Source: Streptomyces spinoverrucosus (GTDB lineage: Bacteria > Actinomycetota > Actinomycetes > Streptomycetales > Streptomycetaceae). Taken from it: a DNA stretch of 64,000 nt. The stretch lies in NCBI RefSeq assembly GCF_015712165.1, contig NZ_JADPZX010000001.1, forward strand, positions 4,233,001 through 4,297,000, given 5' to 3'. The first letter of the stretch is position 1. Each line of letters starts with the position of its first letter. Both the position numbers and the translations under genes were made by a program. This document shows, one piece after another, positions 40,800-49,966 of this stretch. The notes under the pieces are model-generated. The model made no database searches. It saw only the letters and a program-made list of their open reading frames with translations, and was not told where the DNA came from.

Positions 40800-41521
40800 G
40801 CTCGCCCACCTCCGCCCTTCACAGCAGCTGAATCGCTTGGCCCTGCATTCCGTGGGCCCGCATCGTGCGGTCCCGCTGCCGGTGGGACGGATGTCCCCTG
40901 CGCCCGGTTCCGTCCGGCGGCCGGCTCTTCGTCGTCGCCGGTGTTGTCCGGCCGCAGATGGGTGAGCAGCGGCAGGAGCTTGGCTCTGCCGCGGGCACAG
41001 CGGCTCTTCACCGTCCCGGTCGGCACGTCGAGGACGCGGGCGGCCTCGGCGACCGGGTAGCCCTGCATGTCCACCAGGACCAGGGCGGCGCGCTGATCGG
41101 GCGGGAGCGTGCCGAGCGCTTCGAGGAGCTGGCGATGCAGATCGTTTCGCTCGGCCGGCGCCGAGGCCGACTCGTGCGGTTCCAGCAGCTGCTCCAGCCG
41201 CTCGGTGTCGTCGACCGGGGACGTCTTTCGAGACGCCGCCTTGCGGGCGCGGTCGAGGCAGGCGTTCACCGTGATGCGGTGCAGCCAGGTTGTGACGGCC
41301 GACTGGCCGCGGAAGGTGTGGGCGGCCCGGTAGGCGGAGACGAGAGCGTCCTGGACCGCGTCAGCGGCCTCCTCGCGGTCGCCCAGCGTCCGCAGTGCGA
41401 CCGCCCAGAGCCGATCGCGGTGCCGCCGCACGATCTCACCGAAGGCGTCGGGGTCGCCTTCCACATGGCGGGCGAGCAGATCCTGATCGCTTGCCGTCTC
41501 GTACCCGGCGCCTTCCGCCAT
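40796..41521 (-). CDS. sigM: ECF RNA polymerase sigma factor SigM
   Basis: 241 residues from ATG 41521 (GGAGGGGG upstream). Region 2 (about 15-95) has the core-binding and -10 recognition helices (DAVQDALVSAYRAAHTFRG, in part). Region 4 (about 125-180) has the HTH VAEAARVLDVPTGTVKSR. A 60-residue Pro/Gly-rich C-terminal tail is extra. It lies 26 bp behind the pseudokinase gene and couples to its anti-sigma gene. The order murJ-sigM-rsmA-trxB matches M. tuberculosis. Confidence 0.93.
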   Translation of the reverse strand: MAEGAGYETASDQDLLARHVEGDPDAFGEIVRRHRDRLWAVALRTLGDREEAADAVQDALVSAYRAAHTFRGQSAVTTWLHRITVNACLDRARKAASRKTSPVDDTERLEQLLEPHESASAPAERNDLHRQLLEALGTLPPDQRAALVLVDMQGYPVAEAARVLDVPTGTVKSRCARGRAKLLPLLTHLRPDNTGDDEEPAAGRNRAQGTSVPPAAGPHDAGPRNAGPSDSAAVKGGGGRA

Positions 41522-41547
41522 CGGACCCCCTCCCCCTCCGTGAGACG

Positions 41548-43281
41548 TCAGCCCGTGAACTTCACGTCGGTCACGGCCTGCTTGTAACCGGCGCCGCTGT
41601 AGCCGTCGGCGGGTGCGTGTGGCACTGCCGTGATCCACAGCAGCACGTACTGCGTCTTCACCGACTTCGACGCCTTCACGCTCAGAGAGGTGCCCTTCGT
41701 CGTCGCGGTTCCGATCTCCTGCATTCCGTCGACCCCGGTCGAGGGGGTCAGCGAGTCGGTCGCGTAGAGGTGGACTGTCGTGCGGTCGCCCTGGTACCGG
41801 AGCCCTATCGACGCGGCGGAGATCTCCTGGGCCGAGCCGAGGTCGTAGACGATGCCGACGCCGGGCTTGTAGGGAGCCAGCTCCGGACCGTCGTTGTAGT
41901 ACTTGGTGCGCCAGTACGTCGAGCTGTCACCGTCGTACGTGAGGCCGACGTCGCCGGCGGCCTGGGCCTCGCCGCTCGCGACGTACTCCTGAGCCCCTGC
42001 GATGGTGAGCGACTTGGCTGTCGGCTTGTTCTCCTCGGCGCTCTTGTCGTTCTCGTCCGTCGTCTGGGACTTGTTCGGGTCGTCCGACTGGGTGCCGCGC
42101 TCCATCAGGGCGTCCGCGAGCTGCCAGCTGCCCAGCCCCAGCGCGGCGATGAGCAGCGCGGACACCGCCCACTTCAGGGCCTTGCCGGTACGGCTCTGCA
42201 GCGGGGGCGGCGGGGACGACACCGGCTGGTTGGTGCCGGGGTGCGGTGCGGGGCGGCCGTACGTGCCCTGCTGGTATGTCGTGCGCTGGTAGTCCGGCGG
42301 GGCGGTGAACGCGGGCTCCGGCGGGCGGATGCGGGGCATCTCGCCGATCGCCTTCACCAGCTCCTCCGGCGTTGTGCAGGGGGACTCGTGCCGGGAGGCG
42401 GTCGCGCCGTCGTTGGCGAGCGCGCGCATGGCGAGCTCCGACAGGCCGCGGTGGACGCCGGCGCGCACCTGGTCCGGGGGGATGAGGCCGACGTCCTTGG
42501 GCAGCCCCGACAGACCGTAGGCGTCGCTCTCGTACGGCCAGCGCTGGGTGAGCGTGGCGTACAGCAGGGCGCCGATCGCCTCGGTGTCGGTGCGCTGCGG
42601 GGTGTCGGAACTGATCCCGCGCAGGGCGGCGTTCACGGCCAGGCCGCGGATACGCCACTGTCCGGAGGACGTGCGCAGGACGGCGTTGGGGTTCAGCCGG
42701 AGATGGGCGAGGCCTTCGCGGTGGGCGGCGGCCATGGCGGCGGAGACCTGACTGACCATCTGGTAGGCGTCGTGCGGCTCCAGCGGGCCCGAGGACAGGA
42801 GCGTGGTGAGCTCCGTGGCGTCGGGCAGCCACTCGTGCACGACGTACACGAGGTCGTTCTCCTCGACGGCGTCGAGGACCTGGACGAAGCGTGGATCACC
42901 GAGCAGCGCGGAGGCGCGGGCCGCGGCCAGCACGGAACGGGCCCGGGCATGGTCCGCGGGCAGGACATGTACGCCGACGGCGCGGCGCAGCTTCTCGTCC
43001 ACCGCACGCCAACTGCTGAAACCGTCCAGACGGGTGACACAGTCCTCGAGGCGGTAGCGTCTGGCGAGTTTGTGACCGCTGTGCAGTTCGGGCGGCGAGG
43101 TCTTCTCTCCGGGACCCTCGGTCCCGCCACTCCCCTGTGCCACGTCGTGTTCCGTGTCCCGCTCCGGGTTCTTGGCCACCCCGTCGGCCGTGGACTGGTC
43201 CGCCTGATCCGCCTTGGCGGTCAGCGGCTCGTCGCCGCTGTTGTCTGCCACGTCGACGGCAGCCGTGCTCCGTTCCGCCAC
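41548..43281 (-). CDS. MurJ-associated pseudokinase with membrane helix and external domain
   Basis: 577 residues from GTG 43281 (AGGA 8 bases upstream); an ATG 24 bases earlier lacks such a site. A kinase-like domain (about 65-300) has lost its catalytic signatures: HLRLNPN stands where HRDxKxxN belongs, and RGLAVN where DFG belongs. A Pro-rich segment, a transmembrane helix (about 375-395) and an external beta-sandwich resembling discoidin-type sugar-binding domains (about 445-577) follow. In M. tuberculosis the equivalent pseudokinase is fused to MviN/MurJ (Rv3910), is phosphorylated by PknB and recruits FhaA. Here it is a separate gene next to murJ. Confidence 0.87.
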   Translation of the reverse strand: MAERSTAAVDVADNSGDEPLTAKADQADQSTADGVAKNPERDTEHDVAQGSGGTEGPGEKTSPPELHSGHKLARRYRLEDCVTRLDGFSSWRAVDEKLRRAVGVHVLPADHARARSVLAAARASALLGDPRFVQVLDAVEENDLVYVVHEWLPDATELTTLLSSGPLEPHDAYQMVSQVSAAMAAAHREGLAHLRLNPNAVLRTSSGQWRIRGLAVNAALRGISSDTPQRTDTEAIGALLYATLTQRWPYESDAYGLSGLPKDVGLIPPDQVRAGVHRGLSELAMRALANDGATASRHESPCTTPEELVKAIGEMPRIRPPEPAFTAPPDYQRTTYQQGTYGRPAPHPGTNQPVSSPPPPLQSRTGKALKWAVSALLIAALGLGSWQLADALMERGTQSDDPNKSQTTDENDKSAEENKPTAKSLTIAGAQEYVASGEAQAAGDVGLTYDGDSSTYWRTKYYNDGPELAPYKPGVGIVYDLGSAQEISAASIGLRYQGDRTTVHLYATDSLTPSTGVDGMQEIGTATTKGTSLSVKASKSVKTQYVLLWITAVPHAPADGYSGAGYKQAVTDVKFTG

Positions 43282-43421
43282 CGTCGTTCCTGCCTCCCCA
43301 TCCATAGCGCGCCGGCCGAACTCCGTTGCGCGCCGTCCGACGCCGAAACCAATTGTGCCCACAGTCCGCCGCTATGCACGACACGCGGTGGCGGACGATG
43401 GTTGTGCGCGTACCCCCCGAT

Positions 43422-45722
43422 TCAGCGGCCCAGACGCCCTCGGACCATACCCACGAGCGAGTTCAGCTCCTCGATGCGCATGCGGCGGGCGGCGACGTAG
43501 AAGATGCCCAGCAGGACGGCTCCGCCGGCCACCAGCGCGGCGAGGGAACCGGCGACGCCCTGGCCGAGCGCCTGAGTGATGTAGTAGCAGGCCGCGCCGC
43601 TCAGCAGCGCCGCCGGCACCGAGGCGATGCTCAGGCGCGCGTACGTCCGCATCACCCGGGTCCCGTCCAGGTCGCCGCCGAGCCGCTTGCGCAGCCGGCG
43701 CCAGGCGACACCGACGCCGATCACGTAGGCGAGGCCGTAGGAGGCGGCCATGCCGACGACGGCCCAGCGGGCGGGGAGCAGGGCGTAACACAGGCCCGCA
43801 GCCCCGGCGTTGACGGCGGCGACGATGACCGTGTTGTAGAAGGGGGTGCGGGTGTCCTCGTAGGCGTAGAACGCGCGCAGGACGACGTACTGCACGGAGT
43901 AGGGGATCAGGCCGAGGCCGAAGGCCATCAGCATGAAGCCCATGTTCGTGGCCGAGGTGGTGCCCGAGGAGCCGAACATCAGCGTGCACATCGGGACGCC
44001 GAGCGCGAGGAAGCCGAAGGCGATCGGCACGATCGCGACGGCCGTCGTGCGCAGGCCCTGGGAGATGTCGTCGCGGACGGCGCCCGCGTCGTCCTCGGCG
44101 GCCGAGCGGGAGATGCGCGGCAGCAGGGCGGCCATCAGGGAGACGGTGATGATGGCCTGCGGAAGGCCCCAGATCAGCTGGGCGTTGGCGTAGGCGCTGA
44201 AACCGGTACCGTCGATTCCCGTGTCCGAGACCGCTGCGGTGGCCAGCTGGGTGACGACCAGCGCGCCCGCTTGGTTGGCCAGGACGAACAGGATCGTCCA
44301 CTTGGCGAGCATCGCGGCCTTGCCGAGGCCGTGGCCCTTCCAGTCGAAGCGCAGGCGCAGCCGGAACCCGGTCTCGCGCAGATACGGGATCATCGCGAGC
44401 GCCTGGACGACGAGTCCGAGCAGGACACCGATGCCGAGCAGCCGCTCGCCCTGCGGGGGAATGTTGTCGACCGTCATGTTGGAGTCGGCGGCGCTGCCGT
44501 ACACCCAGAGGAACATGCCGAGCGTCGCGATGATGACGATGTTGTTCAGGACCGGAGTCCACATCATCGCGCCGAAGCGGCCGCGCGCGTTGAGGATCTG
44601 ACCCATCACCACATGGACGCCCATGAAGAAGATCGTGGGCAGGAAGTAGCGGGTGAAGGTGACCGCGGTGTCGTTGGCCGCGGGATTCGTGGCAACGGGG
44701 TTCGACAGCGCGCGCACCAGGAGCGGCGCGGCGTACATGGCGAGCACGGTGAGCGCACCGAGGGTCACCATGACCAGGGTCAGCAGCCGGTTGGCATAGG
44801 CCTCGCCCCCGTCGTCGTCCTCCTTCATGGAGCGGACGAGCTGCGGCACGAAGACCGAGTTGAGGCCGCCGCCGACGGTCAGGATGTAGATCATGGTCGG
44901 CAGTTGGTACGCGACCTGGAAGGTGTCACCGAGCAGGCCGACGCCCAGCGCCGAGACGATCATCGCCGACCGGATGAACCCGGTGAGACGGGACACCATC
45001 GTGCCCGCCGCCATCACGGCGCTCGACTTCAGCAGACCCCCGGCCCGTCCGCCCTTGGCCGGGGCTGCGGGGGTCGCAGCGGACTCGGTGGCGGCTCGCG
45101 GCGTGGGCTCCTGGTACTGCTCGGCGGGCGCCTGGGCACCGCCGTACTGAGCCTCCGGGGCGTGCGCTCCCTCGTGCTGTCCCGCCGGACCCTGCCCGGT
45201 TCCCGGCGCGGTGCTGGGACCCGGCACGCCAGGGTGGTCCATCGGTGGGCGGACGCCGGTCTGCTGCTGGTCCCGGAACAGGTGCGCGAAGGCGTCGGGC
45301 TCGTGGCGCTGGTCACTGGCCTGGGTGACCAGGTCGTCGACCCCCACGTACTGGGTCGTGCGCGGGTCGTCGCCGTACGGCAGGTGCTGCGTGGGGCCCG
45401 CCGGCTCGGGTGCCGGCGTCTGCGCCCACACGCGCGGGTCAGGGGCGTACGGCGACTGCGGCGGCTGGGCGTACAGCTGCTGCGGCGGCGGGTACGTACC
45501 CGGGGGCGGCGGCGGGTGCGCGGCGCGGTCGTAGAGCGCCTCGGTGACCGGGTCCTGGGCGGCGAGGTCCTGCGCCCGGTACGGGTCCTGCTCGTAGGCG
45601 TCCTGGAGGTACATGTCCGCGGGGTGCTGCGGCGGCACCTGGCCGTGCTCGGGCGGCGGGCCCTCGGGGTGGCCCGAGCTGCCCGCAGCCTGGCCGCGGT
45701 CACCGTCGTACGGCGCGTTCAT
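43422..45722 (-). CDS. murJ: Lipid II flippase MurJ (MviN)
   Basis: 766 residues. The first 210 or so are a cytoplasmic disordered region rich in Pro, Tyr, Gln and Ala. The MOP-superfamily flippase core with about 14 membrane helices follows (from GLLKSSAVMAAGTMVSRLTG). MurJ moves lipid II across the membrane for peptidoglycan synthesis. ATG start with AGGTGGGG upstream. The downstream gene on the same strand encodes the pseudokinase that in mycobacteria regulates MurJ. Confidence 0.95.
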   Translation of the reverse strand: MNAPYDGDRGQAAGSSGHPEGPPPEHGQVPPQHPADMYLQDAYEQDPYRAQDLAAQDPVTEALYDRAAHPPPPPGTYPPPQQLYAQPPQSPYAPDPRVWAQTPAPEPAGPTQHLPYGDDPRTTQYVGVDDLVTQASDQRHEPDAFAHLFRDQQQTGVRPPMDHPGVPGPSTAPGTGQGPAGQHEGAHAPEAQYGGAQAPAEQYQEPTPRAATESAATPAAPAKGGRAGGLLKSSAVMAAGTMVSRLTGFIRSAMIVSALGVGLLGDTFQVAYQLPTMIYILTVGGGLNSVFVPQLVRSMKEDDDGGEAYANRLLTLVMVTLGALTVLAMYAAPLLVRALSNPVATNPAANDTAVTFTRYFLPTIFFMGVHVVMGQILNARGRFGAMMWTPVLNNIVIIATLGMFLWVYGSAADSNMTVDNIPPQGERLLGIGVLLGLVVQALAMIPYLRETGFRLRLRFDWKGHGLGKAAMLAKWTILFVLANQAGALVVTQLATAAVSDTGIDGTGFSAYANAQLIWGLPQAIITVSLMAALLPRISRSAAEDDAGAVRDDISQGLRTTAVAIVPIAFGFLALGVPMCTLMFGSSGTTSATNMGFMLMAFGLGLIPYSVQYVVLRAFYAYEDTRTPFYNTVIVAAVNAGAAGLCYALLPARWAVVGMAASYGLAYVIGVGVAWRRLRKRLGGDLDGTRVMRTYARLSIASVPAALLSGAACYYITQALGQGVAGSLAALVAGGAVLLGIFYVAARRMRIEELNSLVGMVRGRLGR

Positions 45723-45765
45723 GGTTACCCCACCTCATCGTCCCGGGCCCACCGGCCGCGACATA

Positions 45766-48156
45766 TCAACGGTCCACTCTCTCACCCGTCCCGGACGGGT
45801 CTGCGCTTTCCGCTGGGGTGTCCGGCCCAGGGTCACTCGGCTGCTCCGGGTCGCCTGCCCCGGGCCGGGGTCCCGACTCCTCCTTGAGACGGTCGGCGGG
45901 GTCCTCGGGGTTCTGCGCACCCTCGGTGGGGTCGTCGGCCGTGTCCGGGCCCTCCTCCGCGGCCTCCCGGGCGGCGGCGCGCTTGCGCTGGGTGTACATC
46001 CGGAAGCCGGCGAGGACGAGCAGCAGGACTCCGCCGCCGATGACCAGCATCACCGTGGCGGTGATCTCGGTGACCCTCACGTCGAAGTAGACGGGCAGGC
46101 CGTAGGGCTTGCCGTCCTCCGTGAACAGCTGGGCCTTCACGGTCACCCGGCCGTTGGCGTTGGCGGACGTGGCGAACTTCACGGACTGGCTGTGTCCGCC
46201 CGAGACGGTGACGGGCTGCTCGTCGTAGGCACTGCCGCCGATCTCCAGCCGGGTCGGGCTGGTCGAGGTGAGCCGCAGGAACAAGTGGTCCACGTCCTGC
46301 ACCAGGTTGTTCTGGACGGTCACCGGGATCGTGGCGCTGCGGCCGGAGAGCTTGGTCTCCGACTTGTCGATCAGCGTGACCCCCGCGGCGAGGCCGTCGA
46401 GGTAGTCCTCCACATCGTCGCGGTAGTTCTGCGCCTCGGTGGCCCGGCCGCGCCACGACGTGGACATCTCACGGTTTATGGCCCGCCCGAAGGGCGTCAC
46501 CACCCGGGACTGGTCGGTGAGGATCACCCGGAAACCGTCGAGCTTGGCCTGCGTCCGCGCGATCTGCTCGAAGGCCGTGCGCGGCAGTTCCTGCTTGCGC
46601 AGCGAGGAGGGGTAGTCGTAGCCGGACGGCACCTTCCTGGTGGCCGCGGGATCCGGCTTGGCCTTGGCGGCCGCGCTGAGGTTCTGCGGCTCGCTCCAGC
46701 CGCCGCTCTGCAGTGCCGTGATCGCCTCCGCCATGGCCCGGGCCTGGCTCGCGGTCGGCATGCGCTGCGGCGCGACGACGATGCTGCGCTGCTGGTTCGT
46801 CTGGAGGTTGAGGGCGAGGCTCTGGGCGAGGAAGCGCTGCACCGACAGCGTCTTGGCGGACGCCTTCGTCAGATCGCCCTGGAAGGCCGTCGACAGCCGC
46901 GCGTCCGCGACCACCGCCGTGGTGCCGCCGCCGATGGGGCGGGCCGCGGACGGCGCGTACGACAGCCCGCCGGTCTCCTCCAGGCTGTCGCTGCGGGCGA
47001 TCACCTTGTCGGCGCCGGCGGAGGTGGCGACCTTCACGATCGACGGGTCCACGGCGCCGTCTACGGGCCAGGCGAAGTCGGTGTTGGGCTTCACATGGAG
47101 GATCGGCTCCACCGTGTTGGCGACGACGTCCGTGGCCTCCTTGAGGCGGCTCAGCGAGCCGGTGACGTTCGTGCCGTTGTGGGCGAGGGACGCCAGGTCC
47201 GGGTCGCCGTAGGGCAGGGCGACGACCTCCTTGCCCGCCACCGCCTTCTGCAGATCGGCCAGCCACTGCTTGGCGACCGCCTGGTGCGTGCCCCCCGTGG
47301 TGGTGTCACCGTCGCCCCGGACGCGGTAGCCGCGGGCCATCGCGTCGACGGAGGCCAGGAGGTCCGGGTCGATCATCCAGGTGACGTCGAGGTCCCTGCC
47401 CAGCGACACGAGCTGCTCCAGGCGGCCGCCCGGGGAGATCTCCTTGGCCAGGTCGTCGTCGAGGAAGACCGGAGTCTGCTGCTCGTTCGAACCCGTCTCC
47501 GCCGTCATGTGCGCGGTCGAGATCAGCGGCCACAGGAACGTCGTCTTCGTCGTCGTGTCCGCCTGCTCGGGCTGCCAGGGGAGGAACGTCCGCTGTATGC
47601 CCAGCACCTGGTCCCAGGGCTGCGCGGACGTCTCGCCCGAGAGGGCGACGCCGAGCTGGTAGACGCCGCTCCCGCCGAGGTCCAGCTCGTCGATCGGCAC
47701 CGAGATGCTGAAGCGCTGGGCGACGCCCGGCGTGAGCCTGGCGAACTGCTGGCGGTACTCGTCGTCGATCTCCGTGCCGTCGGAGCCCTGGGAGTAGCCG
47801 GTGCGCTTGGCGGCGCTGTCGATCGACGAGCGGGTGGTCATCTCGGGACCCATGCGCAGGTCCACATGGGCGTCGGTGACCGTCTGCTTGCCGTTGTTGG
47901 TCACCGTGCCGGAGACGGTCAGCGTGTCGCCCTCCGTGGGGGCGCTGGGGCTGAGCGAGTCGACGGCGACGGTGACCGTGCGGGAGCCGGAGGCCTGCTG
48001 CGCGGAGGTCTGCCCGGCGGCGTCCGCTGCGGGGGCGGCGGGCAGCTGGAACAGCCCTGCCAGCAGCGGCGCCCCGGCCAGCAACGCTCCGGTACGCCTC
48101 AGCCACCGGCGGGCAGGTGAGGGACTCGTCCCCTGGAAGTCTGCCGCCTCGGCCAC
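45766..48156 (-). CDS. DUF6049 family exported membrane protein
   Basis: 796 residues. A signal peptide (about 15-46), a large extracytoplasmic part with CARDB/Ig-like beta regions, a C-terminal membrane helix (about 698-720) and a charged Pro/Glu/Asp-rich cytoplasmic tail. It corresponds to M. tuberculosis Rv3909 by position (upstream of murJ). Its function is unknown; the constant linkage to MurJ suggests a role in peptidoglycan export or assembly. GTG start; first gene of the block running to trxA. Confidence 0.85.
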   Translation of the reverse strand: MAEAADFQGTSPSPARRWLRRTGALLAGAPLLAGLFQLPAAPAADAAGQTSAQQASGSRTVTVAVDSLSPSAPTEGDTLTVSGTVTNNGKQTVTDAHVDLRMGPEMTTRSSIDSAAKRTGYSQGSDGTEIDDEYRQQFARLTPGVAQRFSISVPIDELDLGGSGVYQLGVALSGETSAQPWDQVLGIQRTFLPWQPEQADTTTKTTFLWPLISTAHMTAETGSNEQQTPVFLDDDLAKEISPGGRLEQLVSLGRDLDVTWMIDPDLLASVDAMARGYRVRGDGDTTTGGTHQAVAKQWLADLQKAVAGKEVVALPYGDPDLASLAHNGTNVTGSLSRLKEATDVVANTVEPILHVKPNTDFAWPVDGAVDPSIVKVATSAGADKVIARSDSLEETGGLSYAPSAARPIGGGTTAVVADARLSTAFQGDLTKASAKTLSVQRFLAQSLALNLQTNQQRSIVVAPQRMPTASQARAMAEAITALQSGGWSEPQNLSAAAKAKPDPAATRKVPSGYDYPSSLRKQELPRTAFEQIARTQAKLDGFRVILTDQSRVVTPFGRAINREMSTSWRGRATEAQNYRDDVEDYLDGLAAGVTLIDKSETKLSGRSATIPVTVQNNLVQDVDHLFLRLTSTSPTRLEIGGSAYDEQPVTVSGGHSQSVKFATSANANGRVTVKAQLFTEDGKPYGLPVYFDVRVTEITATVMLVIGGGVLLLVLAGFRMYTQRKRAAAREAAEEGPDTADDPTEGAQNPEDPADRLKEESGPRPGAGDPEQPSDPGPDTPAESADPSGTGERVDR

Positions 48157-48414
48157 GCGCTCGCCCGTCCCTCGTCGTCGTCAGTGGTCGTCGGAATGTG
48201 CGTCCACGCATGGTAACGAGACGCGCTGAGGGGAAGTGCCGCGGTCTGCTCCACAAGATCGGGGGAGCCGGGGCCGCTGTCCTGAATGTGCCCCTATAAA
48301 GAGGAACGCTTCCGTACGTCGTGAGGGCTGGGCTTGTGTCGTACTCGACGCCGGTGTTCGCACGCCCGTAATCGAGAGGCTCGCGGTCGTCCGGGCCACG
48401 TACCCTGTTCTGTT
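48157..48414. promoter_or_regulatory. Divergent promoter region, DUF6049 gene / cca
   Basis: 258 bp. TACCCT (48401-48406) sits 8 bases before the cca GTG and could be a -10 giving a leaderless transcript. No other clear element is seen. Confidence 0.4.
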
Positions 48415-49851
48415 GTGCCGAACGCCAACGATGACACTGCCCTGAGTCAGGTGCCGCCCCACGCGATGAATGAGCCGCTGCGGGTCGCGCCTGTCGCCGA
48501 CGACCTTGCCCGCCGCTTCCAGGAGGCCGGGTTCTCACTCGCCCTGGTCGGTGGCTCGGTCCGGGACGCGCTGCTCGGCCGGCTCGGTAACGATCTGGAC
48601 TTCACGACCGACGCGCGCCCCGAGGACGTACTGAAGATCGTCCGGCCGTGGGCGGACTCCGTGTGGGACGTCGGGATCGCCTTCGGCACGGTCGGTGCCC
48701 AGAAGGACGGTTTCCAGATCGAGGTGACGACCTACCGGTCGGAGGCCTACGACCGGACCTCCCGCAAGCCGGAGGTGTCGTACGGCGACTCCATCGAGGA
48801 GGACCTCGTCCGGCGTGACTTCACCGTGAATGCCATGGCCGTCGCGCTGCCGGAGAACAAGTTCATCGACCCGCACGGTGGGCTCGACGATCTCGCGGCG
48901 CGGGTGCTGCGTACGCCGGGCACTCCCGAGGAGTCCTTCTCGGACGATCCGCTGCGGATGATGCGGGCCGCGCGCTTCGCCGCTCAGCTCGACTTCGAGG
49001 TGGCACCCGAGGTCGTCACGGCGATGAAGGAGATGTCGGGGCGCCTGGAGATCGTCTCGGCCGAGCGGGTCCGGGAGGAGCTGAACAAGCTGATCCTGTC
49101 CCGGTACCCGCGCAAGGGCCTGGCCCTCCTGGTCGACACCGGGCTCGCCGACCACGTACTGCCGGAGCTGCCGGCCCTGCGGCTGGAGAGTGACGAGCAC
49201 CACCGTCACAAGGATGTCTACGACCACACGCTGATCGTTCTGGAGCAGGCGATGGCGCTGGAGGAGGACGGCCCCGACCTGACCCTCCGCCTGGCCGCTC
49301 TGCTGCACGACATCGGCAAGCCGCGGACGCGCCGTTTCGAGAAGGACGGGCGGGTCTCGTTCCACCACCACGAGGTGGTCGGCGCGAAGATGACCAAGAA
49401 GCGGATGACGGCGCTCAAGTACTCCAACGAACTCGTGAAGGACGTCTCGCGCCTGGTCGAGCTCCACCTGCGCTTTCACGGCTACGGCACGGGCGAGTGG
49501 ACCGACTCCGCCGTCCGCCGCTATGTCCGGGACGCGGGGCATCTGCTCGACCGCCTCCACAAGCTGACGCGCTCGGACTGCACCACCCGGAACAAGCGCA
49601 AGGCGGCCGCGCTGTCGCGGGCGTACGACGGCCTGGAGGAGCGGATCGCCCAACTCCAGGAGCAGGAGGAACTGGACGCCATCCGTCCCGACCTCGACGG
49701 CAACCAGATCATGGAGATCCTGGGCATCAAGCCGGGGCCCGCTGTCGGCCGCGCCTACCAGCACATGCTGGAGCTCCGCCTGGAGAACGGCCCGATGGAG
49801 CATGACGAGGCGGTCGCGGCACTCAAGGAGTGGTGGGCCGAGCAGAGCTGA
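48415..49851 (+). CDS. cca: CCA tRNA nucleotidyltransferase
   Basis: 478 residues from GTG 48415. The nucleotidyltransferase head has LVGGSVRDALLGR and the metal-binding DLDFTTDA. The neck has EDLVRRDFTVNAMA and DPLRMMRAARFAA. A C-terminal HD domain has LLHDIGKP. It adds CCA to tRNA 3' ends, needed here because tRNA-Ala lacks an encoded CCA. No Shine-Dalgarno precedes the GTG. A later ATG at 48466 also lacks one. Confidence 0.94.
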   Translation: MPNANDDTALSQVPPHAMNEPLRVAPVADDLARRFQEAGFSLALVGGSVRDALLGRLGNDLDFTTDARPEDVLKIVRPWADSVWDVGIAFGTVGAQKDGFQIEVTTYRSEAYDRTSRKPEVSYGDSIEEDLVRRDFTVNAMAVALPENKFIDPHGGLDDLAARVLRTPGTPEESFSDDPLRMMRAARFAAQLDFEVAPEVVTAMKEMSGRLEIVSAERVREELNKLILSRYPRKGLALLVDTGLADHVLPELPALRLESDEHHRHKDVYDHTLIVLEQAMALEEDGPDLTLRLAALLHDIGKPRTRRFEKDGRVSFHHHEVVGAKMTKKRMTALKYSNELVKDVSRLVELHLRFHGYGTGEWTDSAVRRYVRDAGHLLDRLHKLTRSDCTTRNKRKAAALSRAYDGLEERIAQLQEQEELDAIRPDLDGNQIMEILGIKPGPAVGRAYQHMLELRLENGPMEHDEAVAALKEWWAEQS

Positions 49852-49865
49852 GGCCGTGAAGCGGG

Positions 49866-49889
49866 CCTATGTTTCACGTGAAACATAGG
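49866..49889. promoter_or_regulatory. parS site 6 within a larger palindrome
   Basis: An exact parS (49870-49885) is the centre of a longer inverted repeat with the flanking CCTA/TAGG bases. It lies 15 bp after the cca stop between convergent genes, so it may also end transcription. Confidence 0.92.
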
Positions 49890-49921
49890 CCGGTCACGAG
49901 ATCTCCCAGGATGCGAAGAGG

Positions 49922-49950
49922 GGCGATGTTTCACGTGAAACATCGCCCCT
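49922..49950. promoter_or_regulatory. parS site 7 within a 30-plus-bp palindrome
   Basis: An exact parS (49927-49942) is extended on both sides by GGGGCGA / TCGCCCC, a near-perfect palindrome of about 32 bp. It sits 57 bp from parS 6. Confidence 0.92.
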
Positions 49951-49966
49951 CACTGCTGGGGTCGGA

